The translations under genes were made by a program, and so were the position numbers. Under the pieces are notes generated by a model. That model worked only from the letters and a program-made list of their open reading frames with translations, searched no databases and was not told where the DNA came from. Of a DNA stretch of 52,353 nt, positions 35,975 to 44,509 are shown piece after piece (position 1 is the stretch's first letter; each line of letters starts with the position of its first letter). The stretch spans positions 1 to 52,353 of the forward strand of contig CANNSB010000009.1 of assembly GCA_947510165.1 (NCBI GenBank). Reading direction: 5' to 3'. Source of the DNA: an uncultured Clostridia bacterium. GTDB taxonomy: Bacteria > Bacillota > Clostridia > Oscillospirales > Ruminococcaceae.

Positions 35975-37381
35975 CTAAAACCTAAAATATAAAAATGGAT
36001 TATAACTTGCATCAATTAAATATGCTGTTGATAATATTAGTCCTAATACTATAAATACAACTCTAAAATTATCTATTATTTCTAATTCTGTTCTACATAT
36101 TTTATATATATAATTTTTTAAATATGGAGTTGAAAAAATTATACAAAATATAAATACAAAAAGATATGATACTATTAAATAAATCCCTCTGCTATCTATA
36201 AAACCTCCACTATTTAACCCAAACATACTTTTTATATATATAAAAAGATTATCTAAATCTATAAACTCAAATATAACCCATCCTATAACAACTAAGAAAA
36301 ATGTATATAATATTCTAAAAAAAGATGGTGTTTTTTCTAATAATTTTCCTAAAAACAACCTTTCCAATATTATTATTATTCCAAAATAAAGTCCCCAAAT
36401 TATAAAATTCCAATTTGCTCCATGCCAAAAACCTGTCAAAAACCAAACTATTATCAAATTTAAAATAGTTCTAGCTAGCCCTTTTCTATTCCCCCCTAAA
36501 GGAAAATATACATAAGATTTAAACCAGTCTCCCAAAGTTATATGCCATCTTCTCCAGAAATCGGATATGCTTTTTGCAGTATATGGATAATTAAAGTTTT
36601 TTGGAAACTTAAACCCCAACATCCGCCCTAATCCACATGCCATATCAGAATACCCAGAAAAATCAAAATATATCTGATATGTAAAAGCTAATATTCCCAC
36701 CCACGCAGTTATAACTGGTAGCGATTCTAAATCCATATCTTTTATGGTTGTCCATAGATATCCTATATTATTTGCTATTAAAACCTTTTTAGACAACCCT
36801 TTAACAAATTGATATATTCCATAATATACATCAGAAATTTTTATATCTCTTTCTACTATCTCTTCTGATATATCTTTATACCGAACTATAGGACCCGCCA
36901 CAAGCTGTGGAAATAGCGTTACATATGTTGCAAAATTTAAAAAGTTTTTTTGAACTTTTATCTTCTTCATAAATAAGTCTATCGTGTAAGACATACTCTG
37001 AAAAGTATAAAAAGATATTCCTATTGGAAGAGGATGACTTACACTTTCTATCGAAAGCCCAAAAATATTATTTATATTATCTATAAAAAAACTACTATAT
37101 TTAAAAAAACCTAATAATCCTATATTCATAACTACTGATATAATTAAAAATAAAATTCGTAAAAACTTTTGATCTTTAAATTTAGATATTCCAAGCCCCG
37201 ACATATAATCTATTAGTATAGAAATTATAAGCATTCCTATATATATCGGCTCTCCCCATCCATAAAAAATAATTCCCGAAACTATTAAAACAATGTTTTT
37301 ATAAGTTTTTGGAACTATATAATATGTCAAAAAAACTATTGGCAAAAAAAAGTATAAAAATATAATACTAGAAAATACCAT
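35975..37381 (-). CDS. MBOAT family O-acyltransferase (AlgI/DltB-like)
   Basis: A multi-span membrane protein (about 11 segments, 468 residues) that moves acyl groups across the membrane for surface polymer O-acetylation. Family marks: start MVFSSIIFLYFFLPIV, HPLPIGISFYTFQSMSYTIDLF, FPQLVAGPIVRY, and the catalytic His motif FWHGANWNFIIWG. Together with the DHHW protein downstream it forms an AlgI-AlgX/J type pair. Start chosen at the ATG 37381, six bases after AGAGGG; the ATG two codons earlier sits directly against that ribosome site. No polysaccharide synthesis genes are adjacent. Confidence 0.93.
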   Translation of the reverse strand: MVFSSIIFLYFFLPIVFLTYYIVPKTYKNIVLIVSGIIFYGWGEPIYIGMLIISILIDYMSGLGISKFKDQKFLRILFLIISVVMNIGLLGFFKYSSFFIDNINNIFGLSIESVSHPLPIGISFYTFQSMSYTIDLFMKKIKVQKNFLNFATYVTLFPQLVAGPIVRYKDISEEIVERDIKISDVYYGIYQFVKGLSKKVLIANNIGYLWTTIKDMDLESLPVITAWVGILAFTYQIYFDFSGYSDMACGLGRMLGFKFPKNFNYPYTAKSISDFWRRWHITLGDWFKSYVYFPLGGNRKGLARTILNLIIVWFLTGFWHGANWNFIIWGLYFGIIIILERLFLGKLLEKTPSFFRILYTFFLVVIGWVIFEFIDLDNLFIYIKSMFGLNSGGFIDSRGIYLIVSYLFVFIFCIIFSTPYLKNYIYKICRTELEIIDNFRVVFIVLGLILSTAYLIDASYNPFLYFRF

Positions 37382-37408
37382 TTCCATCCCTCTTTTATAA
37401 GAATTTTT

Positions 37409-37993
37409 CTATATTTTTTTCTTAATTTCTATGTATTCTTCAAAAGATATAAGACTATTTATAACTTCTGAAAGAGAATTATTTCCTATATTTTCTGGAA
37501 TATTTAAAATAGAAAATAACGCTTCTCTTCTTTTTCTAGATCCATCCCATCCTATAAATCCATCCTGATATAAATCCATCTTTGTTATCTTTTTTTTCTC
37601 ATCTTGATTTAATAAACCTTCATCTTCAAAAGATTTGAATGCCTCTTTCAAAACATCTTGGGATATCCCTTCAACCCCTAGCTTTCCTTCTTTAGAATTT
37701 TCTCTTTTTCTTTTTTCTTTTCCAAATAAATCAGGAATATATACATGTTGAATACTAGCACCCTTCGGCATACAGGATTTTATATAATTTCTAATCCTAT
37801 ATCCCGCTCTGTCAGAGTCTGTCGCTATTATTATCCCTTTAGAAATTGCAAATTTTTTTATATATTCTAACATTTTTTTATTTTTATATATTCCAAAACC
37901 ATCTGTTTGAATAATATTCCCTTTGATAAAATTAGAAAGCTTTATCTTATCATATTTTCCTTCAACTATTATAAGCTTGTCTATAGCTATCAA
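37409..37993 (-). CDS. rnmV: Ribonuclease M5-like Toprim protein
   Basis: A 194-residue protein with an N-terminal Toprim domain: IIVEGKYDKIKL with the catalytic Glu at about 11, and IIATDSDRAGYRIRN with the DxD-type acidic pair at about 59-61. The C-terminal DUF4093-like part has KLGVEGIS and a helical end. RNase M5 matures the 5S rRNA 5' and 3' ends in low-GC Gram-positives. Length (Bacillus protein about 186) and domain order fit. The start is TTG with GAGGTG seven bases upstream. No rRNA gene lies in the window. Confidence 0.85.
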   Translation of the reverse strand: MIAIDKLIIVEGKYDKIKLSNFIKGNIIQTDGFGIYKNKKMLEYIKKFAISKGIIIATDSDRAGYRIRNYIKSCMPKGASIQHVYIPDLFGKEKRKRENSKEGKLGVEGISQDVLKEAFKSFEDEGLLNQDEKKKITKMDLYQDGFIGWDGSRKRREALFSILNIPENIGNNSLSEVINSLISFEEYIEIKKKI

Positions 37994-38016
37994 ATATTTT
38001 CACCTCTATAAAATTT

Positions 38017-39033
38017 TTATATAATTATATTTAAAATAGCAATTTCTAACAAAAGTTTATTAGATTTTGATGCTGTTTTTAAATCTACATCTAATTTCGC
38101 TAAAATTTCTATACCATTTTTTATATCTTTTATATCAAATCTACCAATATCTCTATATGCATTTCTTATCCTAAACTCTTTTCCTTTATATAAAAATTTT
38201 TCTATAATTTTATCCTGTGAAACTCCTTGTTTTTTTCCTAAATACGCTATATATAAATCCATAAATGATGTATGAATTGCCCCTATTATTGCTATTGGAT
38301 CTATCCTTTTATATAAAAGGTTTTCTATAATTTTAAAACTATTTTCTATATTTTTTTCTATTATATTTCTTGCAAGTTCAAATGCTGTAAAATTTAGTTC
38401 TTTAGGGGTTAGTGTATCTATATCTTCTTTAGAAAGTTTTTTTCCTATTTTATAAAACGATATCTTTTTTGCCTCAGTTTTTAAAACAAGATTGTCTTTT
38501 GGTAGAACACTTATAAAATACTTTAGATCTTTTTTAGATATATCTTTTTCATAAAGTTTAAATACATCAAATATCTCATCCTCTAATTCCCATCCTATCG
38601 GCTGATTAAATTCAAATAAAACTCCATGATCTCCGATATTATTAATCCCTTTTTTAAGCTTTTTATCATTTTCTTTCCCTTGTAAAACAGATATTATTAC
38701 TATTGTTTTGTCTGAAAAATCTTTAAGATGATCCCAAAAAACTTCTAATCTAGTTGGAGAAATATCACCAAAATCAAAATTTTTTACAGATAAAATTCTT
38801 CTATCTACCATAAACGGAGCAAGATTTAGATTTTCTATAAATTCATCAAACCTTTGTTTTAATCCATCAAATCTAGTAATATTAAATTTTCCAAACCCCT
38901 TCGAACTGTTTGTTTCTATAAGTCTATTTTCTCCTTGTTGTATCTCTAAAATATTGTCTCCAGATAAAAAATATAACCTATATTTAGCTAAATCTAAAAT
39001 CTCTTTAAAGTCTTTCCTTTTTAAAATAGCCAT
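38017..39033 (-). CDS. holA: DNA polymerase III delta subunit
   Basis: The clamp-loader subunit that opens the sliding clamp. 338 residues, normal for the family. The N-terminal part begins with YFLSGDNILEIQQGENRLIE, followed by the RFDG-type segment and RRILSVKNFDF; the C-terminal helical part (LYKRIDPIAIIGAIHTSFMDLYIAYLGKKQG) carries the typical HolA pattern. It is a divergent but clear match. It starts 4 bases after the comEC-like gene, which is a common order (comEC-holA) in Firmicutes. The usual neighbour rpsT is absent. Confidence 0.9.
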   Translation of the reverse strand: MAILKRKDFKEILDLAKYRLYFLSGDNILEIQQGENRLIETNSSKGFGKFNITRFDGLKQRFDEFIENLNLAPFMVDRRILSVKNFDFGDISPTRLEVFWDHLKDFSDKTIVIISVLQGKENDKKLKKGINNIGDHGVLFEFNQPIGWELEDEIFDVFKLYEKDISKKDLKYFISVLPKDNLVLKTEAKKISFYKIGKKLSKEDIDTLTPKELNFTAFELARNIIEKNIENSFKIIENLLYKRIDPIAIIGAIHTSFMDLYIAYLGKKQGVSQDKIIEKFLYKGKEFRIRNAYRDIGRFDIKDIKNGIEILAKLDVDLKTASKSNKLLLEIAILNIII

Positions 39034-39037
39034 AAAT

Positions 39038-41233
39038 CTAATTTTTTCCTCTTATTCTAATCTTTCCTTTTGAACTTATCAAAATTTCTGTAAAAATATT
39101 CTTTCCTCCATCTATAACAGAAAGTCCTTCTCTAATCTCCATCCCATTAGTGTTAGATACAACCGCTATTGCTCCATTAAAATCTTTTCCTATATCTTTA
39201 TTGTTATTTCCCACCATCAATACATCTAGATTATCATTATATATACTTTTATCAAACTTTTTTCCCGATATAGAAATTCCAATATTTAAATTTGGTGTCG
39301 TTAAATAAAATATTTCTCCACTATCTCTTATATCTATATTTAAACTTATATCTTTTTTTAAATATATTTTCATCTTATTTAAGTCTAGTATATTAGAAAA
39401 ATATCCCTCTGCCATATCTCCATCATCTGTAACTATATTTTTTATATTAAAACTATCTGTAAAAACTAATAATTCTTTAGGATCTATATTTGGCATATTC
39501 GGTTCTATATAAAAGTCTATATCATTTATTCCTTTTCCTTTAAGGTATTTATATATACCACTATTAAAATTTCTATCATTACTTAATCCTATTAAAATAT
39601 TTTCACCTGCATTTTTTATTAAAAAAGATGTGTTTCCTTGATTACTAATCATAGTTAGTCTTGAAATATCTGAAAAAATTATTTTATCTGATAAAAATCC
39701 AACAAAAAATAAAACTCCTGATAATATTATGGAAATAAAACAATTAGATATTTTGTTTTTCCCCATAAGAGAAACTAGAACTAGACAAATCGACGCTATA
39801 AGCCAAAAAAATGTGAAATCTAATCCTAATGGAATATTAAATATCTCTAATGTTGATAAAAATTTAGCTATAACCACCAAAACTGTTATTGAAATATACA
39901 CCATCGTTTTTGCTATAAATAAAAATGGAAGAAATATAATACTTTCAAAAAATCCAAAAATTCCTATAAAAACTCCAGCTATCAAAGCCATAAACAAAAA
40001 AGGCGATATCAATAGATTTCCTATTGGTGATGCTATAGAAATAAATTTAAATTGTACAAATGTTATAGGAATTATAAAAATAATTACTAATACACTTTTT
40101 AAAAAACTATTTGTTATATAAACCATAAATTTATGACTATATGGTAGTTTATTTTCAACCTTTGATTTTAGATAGATATTATATAAAACAAGAGCTAATG
40201 TAGCAAAAAAACTTAATAAAAATCCTGTATCTCCCACCGAATATGGGTTAAAAAATACAACAACCAATCCTGCAAAACTTATAGATGTTAGAACATCTTG
40301 ATCTTTTCCTATAAGACTTCCTATATTTAACAAAATCAAAGCTATTCCTGATCTAATAAGAGACATCGGCAACCCTGCTATAAATGCATAGCAGATTATA
40401 AAACATATCAAAATTAATGAAGAAATCCTTCTTCCTAATTTTAAAAATCTCAAAAATATCATTAATATTCCTGATAGAACCGTTAGATGCATCCCTGAAA
40501 CCGCAAATATATGGAATAATCCAGAATTTTTAAACATTTTTTCTATGCTTATATCTATATAATCTTTCTCACCTAATATCATCCCAACTATAAGCCCTGC
40601 ATACTTTTCATTTTCTATATTTTTATAAATATTTTCTATTATCTTTTCCTTGATTTTATAAAAAAATAATCTGGACTTTCTATTGTTTTTAGAAATAATT
40701 TCAATAGTTTTATTATCTATAACATACCCAGTTATGTATATTCCTTTTGTCCTATTATAATCTTCTATTAAATATTTATCTTTATCATAATTTTTAAAAT
40801 TTGCAAAACCTTTTATCTGGTCTCCTATATCTAATTCTGTTTTATCTTTTAAATATAGATTTACACTTCCTCCTATTTTATGAGTTTTTCCAGACTCTGT
40901 AATATTTTCTAGTTTAATTCTATAATATGGTGTATTTTCTTTCCTATGCTTTATATCTTCAACTATTCCTTGAAACTCTCCTGATTTTCCATCAAAATAT
41001 AATGCAGGATAATAAAATACATTGTTATATAAAAAATAACTAAATAGTCCTATACTCGCTGCTATAAAAATTAGTATAATCTTTTTCTTTCTATAGTTAA
41101 ACAAAGATATTAATATTCCTAAAAATATTATAATCAATACTGATAATATAACCGATATACTATCTCCTATAAAAGATGCGATAAAAACAGAGAGCATATA
41201 TGAAAAAGCAAATACGACTAATGGCCGCTTCAT
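39038..41233 (-). CDS. ComEC/Rec2-like membrane protein with degenerate C-terminal MBL domain
   Basis: ComEC forms the channel for single-stranded DNA uptake in natural competence. This 731-residue protein has N-terminal membrane segments with a DUF4131/OB-like region (about 60-175), and the multi-span Competence domain (about 210-500; GLFHIFAVSGMHLTVLSGIL is the hallmark, at about 238-257). The C-terminal domain (about 525-731) aligns with the metallo-beta-lactamase domain, but GQGDS reads NQGNT and the metal motif LTHxDxDH is replaced by IEPNMPNID. It probably cannot degrade the incoming strand through this domain. No comEA gene adjoins. Whether the cell is competent cannot be told here. 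Confidence 0.88.
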   Translation of the reverse strand: MKRPLVVFAFSYMLSVFIASFIGDSISVILSVLIIIFLGILISLFNYRKKKIILIFIAASIGLFSYFLYNNVFYYPALYFDGKSGEFQGIVEDIKHRKENTPYYRIKLENITESGKTHKIGGSVNLYLKDKTELDIGDQIKGFANFKNYDKDKYLIEDYNRTKGIYITGYVIDNKTIEIISKNNRKSRLFFYKIKEKIIENIYKNIENEKYAGLIVGMILGEKDYIDISIEKMFKNSGLFHIFAVSGMHLTVLSGILMIFLRFLKLGRRISSLILICFIICYAFIAGLPMSLIRSGIALILLNIGSLIGKDQDVLTSISFAGLVVVFFNPYSVGDTGFLLSFFATLALVLYNIYLKSKVENKLPYSHKFMVYITNSFLKSVLVIIFIIPITFVQFKFISIASPIGNLLISPFLFMALIAGVFIGIFGFFESIIFLPFLFIAKTMVYISITVLVVIAKFLSTLEIFNIPLGLDFTFFWLIASICLVLVSLMGKNKISNCFISIILSGVLFFVGFLSDKIIFSDISRLTMISNQGNTSFLIKNAGENILIGLSNDRNFNSGIYKYLKGKGINDIDFYIEPNMPNIDPKELLVFTDSFNIKNIVTDDGDMAEGYFSNILDLNKMKIYLKKDISLNIDIRDSGEIFYLTTPNLNIGISISGKKFDKSIYNDNLDVLMVGNNNKDIGKDFNGAIAVVSNTNGMEIREGLSVIDGGKNIFTEILISSKGKIRIRGKN

Positions 41234-41257
41234 ATATTCCCCTTTCTTTTAATTATT

Positions 41258-41596
41258 CTAGTTAATTTCTTTTTTTAGAGGCTCTCCTCCTATTATATGA
41301 AAATGAAGATGTCTAACTTGTTGTCCCCCTTCTTCTCCTATATTTGTTATAATTCTGTATCCTCTTTGAAGATTATAGTGGCTTGATATCTTTGCAACCA
41401 CTTGAAAAATTTTTCCTATAATATGGCTGTTTTCTGAAGTTATATCCTCTACAGATTCTATATGTTGTTTAGATATAAACAGTAGATGAACCTTTGCTTG
41501 TGGTCTAATATCTTTAAACCCCATTATATCTGTATCTTCATAGATTAACTCGGTTTCTACCAATCTTTTCGATATTTTACAAAAAATACAATCCAT
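41258..41596 (-). CDS. HIT family nucleotide-binding protein
   Basis: A small (112-residue) histidine-triad hydrolase acting on nucleoside phosphoramidates or dinucleotides. It has CIFCKI at 3-8 (zinc-type Cys pair), DIMGFKDIRPQAKVHLLFI, and the triad HLHFHIIGG. The start is ATG 41596: the upstream ATG GAG GAA codons are actually its ribosome site (GGAGGA). It lies 24 bases after alaS in the same series. Confidence 0.95.
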   Translation of the reverse strand: MDCIFCKISKRLVETELIYEDTDIMGFKDIRPQAKVHLLFISKQHIESVEDITSENSHIIGKIFQVVAKISSHYNLQRGYRIITNIGEEGGQQVRHLHFHIIGGEPLKKEIN

Positions 41597-41620
41597 GTAT
41601 ATTTCCTCCATATTTTTATT

Positions 41621-44251
41621 TTATATAAATTTTGATATATCATTTAAAACTTTATCTATATCTGATATCTTTGAAAACCCTCCTATCGCAGAATCCGCTC
41701 TTCCTCCACCTTTTCCATCTAGCTTTTCACAGATATTTTTAACCACTTTTCCACTATTATAACCTTTTTCTATAGCAAATTTAGAAGCACCAACAGCAAC
41801 AGTTCCCTTCTCTTTATCACTTGTCAACAAGATAACTAAACTGTTTTTTTGTTTATCTTTTATTTTATCTATAAATAACTTTAAAACTTTTGTATCTATC
41901 TTTCCTAGCTTTTGTGCAATTATACAAACTCCATCTATAACCAAACTACTTGCCACAATTTGATCAAATTTATCATTTATCTTCTGAAAAATAGTCTTTT
42001 GATTATATTCTTCAACCTCTTTTGTCTTCTCTTTAAGCTGTTTATTAATCTGTATAACCTTCTGAGGTATATCTTTGCTGTTTTTAAGTTTTAGTTCTCT
42101 TCCTATTTTAGCCATATCTTCTTCTATACTATTTAAAATTTCTAAAACTGCCATCCCGGTTATGGCTTCTATACGCCTAACCCCTGACGCCACTGATGTT
42201 TCTGATAAAATTTTAAATACACCTATTTCATTCGTATTTTCTACATGGCTTCCTCCACATAACTCTATCGACCTTCCTCCCACATCTACAACACGTACTA
42301 TATTTCCGTATTTTTCTCCAAATATTGCCATTGCTCCTTTTTCTCTAGCTTTTTTTATATCCATCTCTTCTATATCTACTAAAATTCCTTCAGTTATATA
42401 GCTGTTAACAATTTTTTCTGTTTCATTTATTTCTTCTCTTGTCATCCCACTAAAATGAGAAAAATCAAATCTAATTCTATCTTCATCCACTAGTTGTCCT
42501 GCTTGTAACACGTGGTTTCCCAAAACTTTTTGCAATGCAGATTGTAAAAGATGCGCAGCTGTATGATTTCTTGTAATCTTATTTCGTATAACTTTTTCTA
42601 AATTTTCTGAAACCTTTTCTCCAACCTCTATCTTTCCTTTTTCTATCAAACATCGGTGGAGAGATATACCACTAGATGATTTTTTGCAATCTAAAACCCT
42701 TGCAGTTCCTTGTTTAGAAGCTATAAAACCTCTATCCCCTACCTGTCCACCTGACTCTCCATAAAAAACTGTTCTATCCAAAATTAAAACCACTTGTTCT
42801 CCAACATTAGCATCTTGTTCTAAACTATTGTCTTTTATTATCCCTAAAACTTTTCCCTCTAACATAGTCTTTTTATATCCTATAAATTCTGTTTTAGGAA
42901 ATTGATCTAGATTTAATTCCCCTTCATCCCAACCTATATTACTTGATTTTTTTCTTGCATCTCTCGCTTTTTGTTTCTGTCCTTTCATAAGTTCATCAAA
43001 TCTTTTTTTATCTAAAATTATTCCTTTTTCATCTCCAATTTCTTCTATTAAATCTATCGGAAACCCAAATGTATCATACATTAAAAAGCATCCTTCTCCA
43101 GAAAAAACACCATCTCTAACTTCTGTTTTCATAAGTTCTGATAGCTTTTCTATCCCTTTGTCCAAAGTTTTTAAAAAAACTTCTTCCTCGTTATTTATAA
43201 CTTTTATAATATAATCAAATCTATCCCTAAGTTCTGGATATCCATCTTGATTTTTCTCAACCAAAGTTCCAACAACTTTTTCTAAAAATTGCCCCTTGAT
43301 ACCTAATAATTTTCCATGCCTTATAGCCCTTCTTAAAAGCCTTCTTAAAACATATCCTCTACCTTCATTTGATGGCAATACCCCATCAGATATCATAAAT
43401 ACGCTTCCCCTTATATGATCTGTTATAACTCTTAAAGAAACATCCTTTTTCTCATCCTGTTTATACACAACTCCCGCTATTAAACAAATATTTTCTATAA
43501 CAATTTTTATAGTGTCAACTTCAAAAAGATTATCAACTCCTTGTAGAATACAAGCAAGTCTTTCCAATCCCATACCAGTGTCGATATTTGGCTTTTCCAT
43601 TAAACTATAATTTCCCTCTCCATCACTGTTGTATTGAGAAAAAACTAAATTCCAAAATTCTACATATCTATCACAATCACAACCAACCACACAACTAGGA
43701 GAATTGCATCCACTATTCTCTCCTCTATCAAAATAAATCTCTGAACATGGTCCGCAAGGTCCAGAACCTATCTCCCAAAAATTGTCTGCTTTTCCTAATC
43801 TTACGATTCTCTCCTCTGGAAAACATATAATATCTCTCCAAATTTTAAACGCCTCATCATCATCTAGATAGATAGAAATCCAAATTTTTTCTAATGGAAG
43901 CTGTACAATATCTTTCACAAATTCCCACGCAAACTCTATCGCTTCTACTTTAAAATAATCTCCAAATGAAAAATTTCCCAACATTTCAAAAAAAGTTCCA
44001 TGACGTGATGTTTTTCCGACCCTTTCTATATCCGGTGTTCTTATGCATTTTTGACAGGTGGCTATTCTAACACTTTCTGGCTTTTCTTGTCCTAAAAAAT
44101 ATTTTTTCATCGGTGCCATTCCAGAATTTATTAATAACAAGCTATTGTCTCCCTGAGGCACCAAAGGATAACTCGGTAAAATTTTATGTCCTTTTTCTTC
44201 ATAAAAGTCTAAAAACATCCTTCTTATTTCATTTAACCCTGTCCATTTCAC
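41621..44251 (-). CDS. alaS: Alanyl-tRNA synthetase
   Basis: Charges tRNA-Ala and edits Ser and Gly mischarging. 876 residues: class II catalytic core (GLNEIRRMFLDFYEEKGH, LLINSGMAPMKKYFLG, and GLERLACILQG), the editing domain with NHTAAHLLQSAL and the zinc ligands CGGSH, and the C-terminal oligomerisation/DHHA1 domain ending GGGRADSAIGG. Start chosen at GTG 44251, eight bases after AAGGAG, giving MKWTGLNE as in the family; an upstream GTG at 44260 lies in the ribosome site itself. First gene of a long series through DUF3048. Its leader has a perfect promoter and a terminator-like hairpin. Confidence 0.97.
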   Translation of the reverse strand: MKWTGLNEIRRMFLDFYEEKGHKILPSYPLVPQGDNSLLLINSGMAPMKKYFLGQEKPESVRIATCQKCIRTPDIERVGKTSRHGTFFEMLGNFSFGDYFKVEAIEFAWEFVKDIVQLPLEKIWISIYLDDDEAFKIWRDIICFPEERIVRLGKADNFWEIGSGPCGPCSEIYFDRGENSGCNSPSCVVGCDCDRYVEFWNLVFSQYNSDGEGNYSLMEKPNIDTGMGLERLACILQGVDNLFEVDTIKIVIENICLIAGVVYKQDEKKDVSLRVITDHIRGSVFMISDGVLPSNEGRGYVLRRLLRRAIRHGKLLGIKGQFLEKVVGTLVEKNQDGYPELRDRFDYIIKVINNEEEVFLKTLDKGIEKLSELMKTEVRDGVFSGEGCFLMYDTFGFPIDLIEEIGDEKGIILDKKRFDELMKGQKQKARDARKKSSNIGWDEGELNLDQFPKTEFIGYKKTMLEGKVLGIIKDNSLEQDANVGEQVVLILDRTVFYGESGGQVGDRGFIASKQGTARVLDCKKSSSGISLHRCLIEKGKIEVGEKVSENLEKVIRNKITRNHTAAHLLQSALQKVLGNHVLQAGQLVDEDRIRFDFSHFSGMTREEINETEKIVNSYITEGILVDIEEMDIKKAREKGAMAIFGEKYGNIVRVVDVGGRSIELCGGSHVENTNEIGVFKILSETSVASGVRRIEAITGMAVLEILNSIEEDMAKIGRELKLKNSKDIPQKVIQINKQLKEKTKEVEEYNQKTIFQKINDKFDQIVASSLVIDGVCIIAQKLGKIDTKVLKLFIDKIKDKQKNSLVILLTSDKEKGTVAVGASKFAIEKGYNSGKVVKNICEKLDGKGGGRADSAIGGFSKISDIDKVLNDISKFI

Positions 44252-44292
44252 AAAAAACACTCCTTAATAAATTGTTTTAATCTCTATATAAT

Positions 44293-44328
44293 TAAAAGCC
44301 TTCGCCTCTAAAAGGAGAGACCAAGACT
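44293..44328 (-). promoter_or_regulatory. Attenuator-like hairpin in the alaS leader
   Basis: In the minus-strand leader a 13-position stem with 12 pairs including G-U pairs (44316-44328 with 44297-44309, loop of six) is followed by TTTT. It lies between the promoter (44370-44398) and the alaS ribosome site, about 40 bases before the start codon. It looks like a transcription attenuator. The T-box consensus and specifier stems are not present, and the leader (about 110 bases) is too short for a T-box. Confidence 0.55.
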
Positions 44329-44369
44329 CTTATATTTAATTAAAATTATTCCATTATAACATTAAAATA

Positions 44370-44398
44370 ATTATAATAATTTTAATATTATTTGTCAA
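44370..44398 (-). promoter_or_regulatory. Perfect sigma-A promoter of the alaS series
   Basis: On the minus strand TTGACA (44393-44398), a 17-base spacer and TATAAT (44370-44375), an exact consensus. Confidence 0.9.
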
Positions 44399-44442
44399 TT
44401 ATAAAAACTTTTTATTTATATTAAACATCATTCCATTATCTA

Positions 44443-44471
44443 TTGAATATAGATTTCTTACATATTATAAT
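44443..44471 (+). promoter_or_regulatory. Sigma-A promoter of pckG
   Basis: TTGAAT (44443-44448), a 17-base spacer and TATAAT (44466-44471), about 38 bases before the pckG start. It is divergent from the alaS promoter, 44 bases away. Confidence 0.8.
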
Positions 44472-44509
44472 TAAAATAATCTATAAATATTTAGGAGGAT
44501 ATATAATTT

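Noticed and set aside
44252-44362. T-box riboswitch before alaS
   Set aside because: The leader is too short and the conserved T-box sequence and specifier arms are missing.
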